From positions 1-16,028 of the forward strand of contig DEZY01000108.1 in NCBI GenBank assembly GCA_002365735.1: a stretch of DNA of 16,028 bases. Direction: 5' to 3'. The position numbers and the translations under genes were made by a program. Source of the stretch: Actinobacteria bacterium UBA3120. Its GTDB lineage: Bacteria; Actinomycetota; Actinomycetes; S36-B12. The notes beneath the pieces are model-generated. The model was not told where the DNA came from. It did no database searches and worked only from the letters and a program-made list of their open reading frames with translations. How positions within the stretch are numbered: the first letter of the stretch is position 1; each line of letters starts with the position of its first letter. Positions 6,221 to 11,844 of this stretch are shown piece after piece.

Positions 6221-6545
6221 ACAGGGGAGCGCGACCGTCCTCACACTTGCACTGGCGCTGATAATTTGCTGTGCCGGGATGGTTTCTCTACTTTTTGTTC
6301 AATTAACCCTGGCTCGCTCAACTCTTGGAAGTTATGCAGACTTGGCCGCCATAGCTGCCGTACAAACCGCCGGTGAACCGTGTGTGGCCGCGTCTTTGGT
6401 CAGTTCCCACAACGGGGTCGAACTCTCTGCTTGTGAGATTAAGGACGGACAAGCTATTGTTGAAGTGCGAATGCCGGCACCCGAGTTACTCGCACGGTTT
6501 TCTCATCTTGATTTCCTAGCGGTTACAGCTCGGGCCGGGTACTGA
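6210..6545 (+). CDS. TadE-like protein of the helicase/secretion neighborhood (Rv3654c type)
   Basis: A 111-residue protein with a short leader MRNEQG, then SATVLTLALALIICCAGMV, one membrane helix, and ARSTLGSYADLAAIAAV, the 'ADLAALAA' stretch typical of this family (TIGR03816-like, memory). The junction looks like a prepilin site (G6|SATVL), but mature position 5 is Leu instead of Glu, so normal methylation or assembly contacts would be absent. Two Cys (C58, C75) in the extracytoplasmic part could form a disulfide. ATG 6210 overlaps the tadE stop by 11 bases; GTG 6198 is an alternative. Its end overlaps the convergent helicase by 23 bases. It is probably an accessory component of the Tad apparatus, and its mechanism is unknown. 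Confidence 0.8.
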   Translation: MRNEQGSATVLTLALALIICCAGMVSLLFVQLTLARSTLGSYADLAAIAAVQTAGEPCVAASLVSSHNGVELSACEIKDGQAIVEVRMPAPELLARFSHLDFLAVTARAGY

Positions 6546-8778
6546 GCAGGGTGAGGACCTTGATCGCCCCAGTTTTGCTGAGTGGCTCATTGCCATTTCC
6601 ACACTTTGGTGACTGGATGCAACCTGGACAGCCAAAATCGCAGGGGCACGCTTGTACAGCCTCGAGGGTCGCAGTGATCCAATCCAAGGCATTGTTGAAT
6701 CCGAATTCGGCGATCCCGGCACCACCTTGTAATCCGTCGTAGATAAATATTGTGATTTCACCCGTGTCAGGGTGCGTTGGTGTGGAAACGCCACCAATGT
6801 CCCATCGGTCACAACTAGCGAATAGGGGAAGCATCCCGATGCTCGCATGCTCGGCACCGTGAATTGCGCCGGCGATATCAGAGTCGTCAACATCCGTCTT
6901 GTCCAGTGGAAAAGTCCACCACACGGCTTTGGTCTTAAGTGATCGCACCGGTAGGTCAAGAAGCACGGCTCCTAGGTTTTCACCGGTGAAGTGTCTGCGG
7001 GCAAATGAAACAGTTTGTGAAGTGACCTCCACTTCACCAAAATGGATTCGAAGGCCCGGAGTTATTTCGTGGGAGAGTTCTTCGCCGATTACATGAATAT
7101 TGCTGATATCGCGTGCAAAGGTTGTGTAATCCACGGGAGTCGCCTCCACCAATGCAACGGCTGCATCAAGGTCAAGTTCATGTACAACAAAGGTCTCTCC
7201 TTGGTGCGTGTAGACAGCCCCTTCATGCACAGTCCGGTGAGATGCCGCATTGTCTACGTACCCGCATAGCCGCCCAGTTCCTTGCTCAACCACCCGAACC
7301 GTTTCGCCCCCTGTACCGCGCAGGTCAGCAAGTGCGCTCGCTGACCGGGCACTAGTCCAGAACCAACCCGAGGGACGCTTGCGCAACAATCCCTGCCCCA
7401 CCAAAGTGTTGAGAACCTCTGGTGCGTTGGGAGGGAAATACTCGGTTAGGTCAACTGTTGTTAACGGGAGCTCCTGAGCAGCAGCGCAGAGGTGTGGGGC
7501 CAATACGTATTCGTTCGAGGGATTGGAGATTGCTACTTCAACTTCGGAATCAAAAAACGTTTCAGGGTGGTGAAGCACATACGTGTCAAGGGGATCTTCT
7601 CTCGCGATGAAAATCGCGAGTGCCTTTGTTCCGCTTCGACCCGCGCGTCCGACCTGCTGCCACAAAGACGCTTTGGTCCCTGGCCAGCCCGCGGTAATCA
7701 CAATGTCAAGCCCGGTGATGTCAATGCCAAGTTCAAGTGCGTTCGTCGCGGCCATTGCTCGAATCTCACCAGACCTCAGATGCTGCTCAAGTTCGCGGCG
7801 TTCGTGCGCAAGGTAACCGCCACGATAAGCGCGAACCATGTGCTCGAGATCAGTGGGCTCAAAATCTTGGACGAGTAAGTCTTTAGCGTGCTGGGATACG
7901 TATTCAACCCCGTGCCGTGACCGTGCAAAAGCAACCACTTGATCTCCACTGGGGACAATGCGAGCGAGCAGGCGTGCGCTTTCATCAAGTACGCCTCGCC
8001 TGGTATCGGTGTCAAGGATTGTGGGCGGCTGCCAGAAAACAAATGTGCGCTGTGGGATCGCCGCCGTGTTCTCTGTGAATGCGGTAGCAGGCCGCCCGGT
8101 GAGCATTTCCAAACTGAGAGTGGGATTGCCCGAAGTTGCGGAGGCAGCAAGGATTGTGGGCGAAGCCCCGTATTTATTTGCAATTCGCAGTAGCCGCCGA
8201 ATGATCATGGCGACATGCGCACCGAAGACACCTTTGTATACGTGTGCTTCATCGATGATCACAAACTTCAGGTGCCGAAAATAATGCGCCCAATATTTAT
8301 GGCCCGGCAAAATCGAAAAGTGAAGCATGTCTGGATTGGTGAGAAGGTAGTTGGCATGTTTGCGCAACCATTGACGGTCCTCATGGGAAGTATCGCCGTC
8401 GTACACGCCCGCTCGGAGCCCATCTATGTTCCAAGTACCCAAGGTGTCATATTGATCGGCTGCCAGAGCTTTCGTGGGTGAGACGTACAGGACTGTGCCG
8501 CCGTTGAGCGCTTCCGTTACGGCTGGTGCATTGAAGGCAATTGTTTTGCCCGTTGCAGTTCCGGTGGCAAGAATGGAATCTGTCCGATTGTGGGCACTTT
8601 CTGCGAAATCGACCTGGTGCTTCCACAAAAATGAGATTCCATCGCGATCCACGGAAGTGCGGAATTGGGGCGAGACCCACGTGGGCCACGGTGCTTTTGT
8701 GCCTGGATTCTCTGGAGTTACTCGAAGATGCACAATTTCTTCACCCGTGTCCATGAGGGAGTGAGGATCCAGCAGCAT
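6523..8778 (-). CDS. DEAH-box helicase with DUF1998-like cysteine cluster (MrfA/YprA-like)
   Basis: A 751-residue superfamily 2 helicase. Motifs in order: Walker A ATGTATGKT (71-79), DEAH (176-179), SAT (213-215), and motif VI QQVGRAGRSG (374-383). The C-terminal region ends in a Cys cluster (C711, C713, C717, C720, C726; CPCDFGC-xx-C-xxxxx-C) like the metal-binding site of DUF1998 helicases such as MrfA, which acts in mitomycin-lesion repair in Bacillus. The actinobacterial family (Rv3649) is called 'helicase/secretion neighborhood DEAH helicase' because it sits beside Tad genes (memory). DNA repair is the most likely role; a link to pili is only positional. Start choices are ATG 8778 (used), ATG 8754 (MDTGEE) and TTG 8823. 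AAGG 12 bases before 8778 is a weak ribosome-binding site. Confidence 0.9.
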   Translation of the reverse strand: MLLDPHSLMDTGEEIVHLRVTPENPGTKAPWPTWVSPQFRTSVDRDGISFLWKHQVDFAESAHNRTDSILATGTATGKTIAFNAPAVTEALNGGTVLYVSPTKALAADQYDTLGTWNIDGLRAGVYDGDTSHEDRQWLRKHANYLLTNPDMLHFSILPGHKYWAHYFRHLKFVIIDEAHVYKGVFGAHVAMIIRRLLRIANKYGASPTILAASATSGNPTLSLEMLTGRPATAFTENTAAIPQRTFVFWQPPTILDTDTRRGVLDESARLLARIVPSGDQVVAFARSRHGVEYVSQHAKDLLVQDFEPTDLEHMVRAYRGGYLAHERRELEQHLRSGEIRAMAATNALELGIDITGLDIVITAGWPGTKASLWQQVGRAGRSGTKALAIFIAREDPLDTYVLHHPETFFDSEVEVAISNPSNEYVLAPHLCAAAQELPLTTVDLTEYFPPNAPEVLNTLVGQGLLRKRPSGWFWTSARSASALADLRGTGGETVRVVEQGTGRLCGYVDNAASHRTVHEGAVYTHQGETFVVHELDLDAAVALVEATPVDYTTFARDISNIHVIGEELSHEITPGLRIHFGEVEVTSQTVSFARRHFTGENLGAVLLDLPVRSLKTKAVWWTFPLDKTDVDDSDIAGAIHGAEHASIGMLPLFASCDRWDIGGVSTPTHPDTGEITIFIYDGLQGGAGIAEFGFNNALDWITATLEAVQACPCDFGCPGCIQSPKCGNGNEPLSKTGAIKVLTLLSTRPEL

Positions 8779-8832
8779 GGGGACATCTTGCCTTGGGCTG
8801 ACGACATTGCAATTTTCTGTCAAGGTAGTTCA

Positions 8833-9180
8833 ATGGAACTCGATGTGAGTAGCGGGGTTGGCGACTCCGGGGCAGGAGTCAATATCTTGATCTGTTCGGG
8901 GGATCTCGATCTTGAAACAGTAGACAGGTTCACAGGCGCCGCTCTTCCGCTGCTGGGAATGGGCGGGAAGCCGCTAATAATTGATCTCTCTGGGGTCGGT
9001 TTTATTGACTCAATGGGCTTGGGTGGCCTGATCATTGCCCTCAAGCATGCTCGCGAAGCCGAAATCGGACTAGAGCTGGTGGTGAACACTGAGCGGGTTT
9101 CCCGGTTGCTTTCCCTCACAGGAGTGGACGTCCTGCTACCGATCTACGAATCCTTAAAACGGGCTTTGGCTTCGAATTAG
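8833..9180 (+). CDS. STAS-domain anti-sigma factor antagonist, BldG-like
   Basis: A 115-residue single-domain STAS protein. Strand VNILICSGDLDLETVDRF (17-33) and the core LIIDLSGVGFIDSMGLGG (48-65) match SpoIIAA/BldG/RsbV. S60 of D59-S60-M61-G62 aligns with the phosphorylated Ser58 of SpoIIAA and Ser57 of BldG, so control by a kinase/phosphatase pair is possible; the usual next Ser/Thr is Met here. Such proteins bind an anti-sigma factor and free its sigma factor when unphosphorylated. Position between the DEAH helicase and hppA matches bldG of Streptomyces (SCO3549, memory), but no anti-sigma gene follows. ATG 8833 is chosen because AAGG (8822-8825) is seven bases upstream. It is divergent from the helicase, about 54 bases away. 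Confidence 0.85.
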   Translation: MELDVSSGVGDSGAGVNILICSGDLDLETVDRFTGAALPLLGMGGKPLIIDLSGVGFIDSMGLGGLIIALKHAREAEIGLELVVNTERVSRLLSLTGVDVLLPIYESLKRALASN

Positions 9181-9338
9181 TCACATTTTGTTGACCTTGT
9201 GAGTAATTCTGATCGCGAATCGGTAGGCTCGCCCCCAATGTTCTAGTGGCCAACGCTTGTGTTCGCACCAGCTCGATGTCGCACAGGGACGTGTGCCGTG
9301 TGGCGGTACCGAAACCGCGCTAATTAATGAGGAGACTA
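9181..9338 (+). promoter_or_regulatory. hppA upstream region and leader
   Basis: 158 bases between the STAS gene and hppA. TAGGCT at 9224-9229 (in CGGTAGGCTC) fits a TAnnnT -10. The nearest -35-like hexamers, TTGTGA (9197-9202) and TTGACC (9191-9196), are 21 and 27 bases away, so the promoter is uncertain. The leader of about 100 bases could fold two small hairpins, GCACA/TGTGC (9281-9296) and GCGGT/ACCGC (9303-9318). GGAG at 9331-9334, four bases before ATG 9339, is the hppA ribosome-binding site. I recognise no riboswitch and no clear terminator for the STAS gene. Confidence 0.35.
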
Positions 9339-11651
9339 ATGATCAAGTTTGCAGACGTGACGTTGGAGGGAAGCAACCAGACAATTGTGATTGTCGTTGC
9401 CGCCATTGCCATCGCAGCATTGTTTGTCGCAGCCATTCTGGTACGCCAAGTACTCAGCGCTGACCAAGGAACCGAGCGTATGCAAGAAATCGCTGGGGCA
9501 ATTCAAGAAGGCGCATCCGCCTTCTTGAGTCGTCAATTTAGGACCCTGGCCATTTTTGCAGTCGTTGTTTTCTTTGTGTTGTTCCTGTTGCCTGCAGATA
9601 CAAACAGTGAGCGAATCGGTCGAAGTATCTTCTTCCTTGTCGGCGCAGTGTTCTCTGGCGTTACCGGCTACATGGGTATGTGGCTCGCAGTCCGCGGAAA
9701 TGTTCGCGTCGCCGCCGCCGCTAAAGACGGCACCGAACAGAAGGCAATGAAAATTGCATTCCGCACGGGTGGCGTTGCCGGCATGTTCACTGTTGGTCTT
9801 GGCCTGTTCGGTGCTGCCCTCGTAGTGCTCGTTTACAAAGGCGAAGCGCCCAAAGTTCTGGAAGGTTTCGGTTTCGGAGCAGCCCTGCTCGCAATGTTTA
9901 TGCGTGTTGGTGGAGGTATCTTCACCAAGGCTGCTGATGTGGGCGCTGACCTTGTGGGCAAGGTCGAGCAAGGTATTCCTGAAGATGACCCCCGCAATGC
10001 GGCAACGATCGCGGATAACGTGGGTGACAACGTCGGTGACTGTGCCGGTATGGCAGCGGACCTATTTGAGTCTTACGCCGTAACTCTGGTTGCAGCACTC
10101 ATTCTGGGCAAGACCGCATTTGGCGAACTTGGTCTCGTTCTTCCGCTTGTGATTCCGGCAATCGGTGTTTTGACCGCGGTGGTCGGCATCTTTGCTGTTT
10201 CGCCACGGGCAAGCGATCGTTCCGGAATGTCCTCGATTAACCGCGGGTTCTTTATCTCTGCTGCGATTTCAGCAGTGCTGGTGATCCTTGCGGTCTTCAC
10301 CTGGGTTCCTGAGTCATGGAGTGAAATTGAAGGCATGGGCGGAATCGTTGCAGCAGAGTCTGCCGACACGATTGATCCACGTTGGTATGTAATCGGTGCA
10401 GTATTTATTGGAATTGTGCTTGCCGCATTGATCCAACAACTCACCGCCTACTTCACCGAGACAAATCGCCGTCCAGTCGACGACGTTGCCAAAACGTCTC
10501 TTACTGGTCCCGCAACAGTCATTCTCTCCGGGATTTCCTTAGGACTTGAGTCCGCTGTGTACTCTGCACTTCTCATTAGTGCCGCTGTGTACGGTGCGTT
10601 CTTAATTGGTGGCGGCTCGGTTCTGCTGTCACTATTTGCAATCGCTCTTGCTGGCACAGGCCTTTTGACCACCGTGGGAGTGATCGTATCCATGGACACC
10701 TTCGGCCCTGTTTCTGATAATGCTCAGGGAATCGCTGAAATGTCAGGTGACGTGCATGGTGAAGGCGCCGAGGTTCTTACCCGCCTCGATGCAGTCGGTA
10801 ACTCCACCAAAGCAATCACCAAGGGGATCGCAATCGCAACGGCAGTGCTTGCCGCAACGGCACTGTTCGGTGCGTTCCGGGACGCGATTCTCGGCGCGAC
10901 GGAATCTGCCGGTGAATTCACCGCTACTGCGGCTGGGATGTTGCAGTACGAAGGAATTCTTGACATTGCCTCCCCCGCTAATCTGGTTGGTTTGATTATT
11001 GGGGTCGCAGTGGTGTTCTTCTTCTCAGGTCTACTAATTGACGCGGTCTCGCGGGCCGCTGGCGCAGTCATCTACGAAGTGCGCCGTCAGTTCCGCGATC
11101 ACCCCGGAATCATGGAGGGAACCGAGAAGCCTGAATACGCCAAAGTGGTCGACATTGTGACTCGCGACTCACTGCGTGAGTTGGTGACACCAGGGCTCCT
11201 GGCTGTGTTTGCCCCGATCGCGGTCGGCTTTGGTTTGGGTGTGGGCGCCCTGGGCGCCTACCTCGCCGGAACCATTGCATCCGGTGTTCTTATGGCGGTG
11301 TTCCTATCCAACAGTGGTGGCGCATGGGATAACGCCAAGAAGTTCGTCGAAGACGGCAACTATGGTGGAAAGGGATCCCCTGCCCACGAAGCAACCGTTA
11401 TCGGTGACACCGTTGGCGACCCATTCAAAGACACCGCTGGCCCAGCAATCAACCCACTGATCAAGGTCATGAACCTGGTCGCACTGTTGATCGCCCCAGC
11501 AATTGTGGGTCTCAGCGTGGGAGCAGATGCCAATGACGTTCTCCGGTACACAGTTGCTGCAGTTTCGGTCCTGATAATCTTGATTTCGGTGATTATTGGC
11601 AAGCGTCGCCCGATCGCTGTGGGAGATCAACAGGAAATTTCCCACGCATAG
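9339..11651 (+). CDS. hppA: Membrane-bound proton-translocating pyrophosphatase (K+-insensitive type)
   Basis: A 770-residue, multi-helix membrane enzyme that hydrolyses pyrophosphate and pumps H+ out of the cytoplasm. The substrate-binding signature DVGADLVGKVEQGIPEDDPR starts at residue 200 and continues into IADNVGDNVGDCAGM. A second acidic cluster is DNAQGIAEMSGD (460-471), and a third near the C-terminus is GGAWDNAKKFVEDG and VIGDTVGDPFKDT. GNSTKAITKG at 487-496 has Lys at 491 and Thr at 494, where K+-dependent enzymes have Ala and Gly, so this is the K+-independent H+ pump type. ATG 9339 has GAGGAG just upstream; ATG 9327 would overlap that site and is less likely. It is monocistronic, ending in a strong terminator. 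Confidence 0.97.
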   Translation: MIKFADVTLEGSNQTIVIVVAAIAIAALFVAAILVRQVLSADQGTERMQEIAGAIQEGASAFLSRQFRTLAIFAVVVFFVLFLLPADTNSERIGRSIFFLVGAVFSGVTGYMGMWLAVRGNVRVAAAAKDGTEQKAMKIAFRTGGVAGMFTVGLGLFGAALVVLVYKGEAPKVLEGFGFGAALLAMFMRVGGGIFTKAADVGADLVGKVEQGIPEDDPRNAATIADNVGDNVGDCAGMAADLFESYAVTLVAALILGKTAFGELGLVLPLVIPAIGVLTAVVGIFAVSPRASDRSGMSSINRGFFISAAISAVLVILAVFTWVPESWSEIEGMGGIVAAESADTIDPRWYVIGAVFIGIVLAALIQQLTAYFTETNRRPVDDVAKTSLTGPATVILSGISLGLESAVYSALLISAAVYGAFLIGGGSVLLSLFAIALAGTGLLTTVGVIVSMDTFGPVSDNAQGIAEMSGDVHGEGAEVLTRLDAVGNSTKAITKGIAIATAVLAATALFGAFRDAILGATESAGEFTATAAGMLQYEGILDIASPANLVGLIIGVAVVFFFSGLLIDAVSRAAGAVIYEVRRQFRDHPGIMEGTEKPEYAKVVDIVTRDSLRELVTPGLLAVFAPIAVGFGLGVGALGAYLAGTIASGVLMAVFLSNSGGAWDNAKKFVEDGNYGGKGSPAHEATVIGDTVGDPFKDTAGPAINPLIKVMNLVALLIAPAIVGLSVGADANDVLRYTVAAVSVLIILISVIIGKRRPIAVGDQQEISHA

Positions 11652-11672
11652 CCGCAATTAATTGATTCATCG

Positions 11673-11710
11673 AGAGGGTCGGGCCAGGTGCCCGGCCCTC
11701 TTCGCTTTTT
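11673..11710 (+). terminator. Intrinsic terminator of hppA
   Basis: AGAGGGTCGGGC (11673-11684), loop CAGGT, and GCCCGGCCCTCT (11690-11701) form a 12-bp stem with one G-U pair, followed by TCGCTTTTT. This is a textbook GC-rich stem plus T-run placed 21 bases after the hppA stop, separating hppA from topA. Confidence 0.92.
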
Positions 11711-11766
11711 GGGGGCCCCAGCACTCCGGTCTAGGGGCGCGACACGCCCGCGCCAAGGGGGCGGTG

Positions 11767-11796
11767 TTACACATATATATAGGTGTGTCCTACGGT
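11767..11796 (+). promoter_or_regulatory. topA: Candidate topA promoter with an alternating AT spacer
   Basis: TTACAC (11767-11772) and TACGGT (11791-11796) are separated by 18 bases. They resemble actinobacterial -35 and TAnnnT -10 elements. The spacer begins with an alternating purine-pyrimidine tract (ACATATATATA, 11771-11781) amid otherwise GC-rich sequence. Such tracts melt easily under negative supercoiling, so topA might sense the supercoiling it relaxes; that is inference. Transcription would start near 11803, giving a leader of about 40 bases. Confidence 0.45.
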
Positions 11797-11800
11797 CAGT

Positions 11801-11827
11801 CTTCGACCGAAGGGGTTATTTGACCCC
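11801..11827 (+). promoter_or_regulatory. Two small hairpins in the topA leader
   Basis: CTTCG-AC-CGAAG (11801-11812) and GGGGT-TATTTG-ACCCC (11812-11827) are adjacent, sharing base 11812, so they may compete. They end six bases before the AAAGGA ribosome-binding site of topA. Both are short stems, and regulation is possible but unproven. Confidence 0.35.
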
Positions 11828-11844
11828 AGACCCGAAAGGATCAC

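Noticed and set aside
6558..8283. Several rightward frames opposite the helicase gene
   Set aside because: They lie wholly inside the strongly supported helicase, have no ribosome-binding sites and no recognisable domains.
9276..9323. A 15-codon reading frame (ATG to TAA) in the hppA leader, a possible upstream leader peptide
   Set aside because: It has no ribosome-binding site, no recognisable attenuator pattern and no run of a single amino acid; chance is enough to explain it.
9336..9971. A 211-codon frame on the minus strand inside hppA
   Set aside because: It is a shadow of the highly conserved hppA frame, with cysteine- and histidine-rich composition that looks unlike a real protein.
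11735..11754. GC-rich dyads (GGGCG/CGCCC and GGCGCG/CGCGCC) upstream of topA, considered as a second terminator
   Set aside because: There is no T-run, the alternative pairings overlap, and in GC-rich sequence such short stems are expected by chance.
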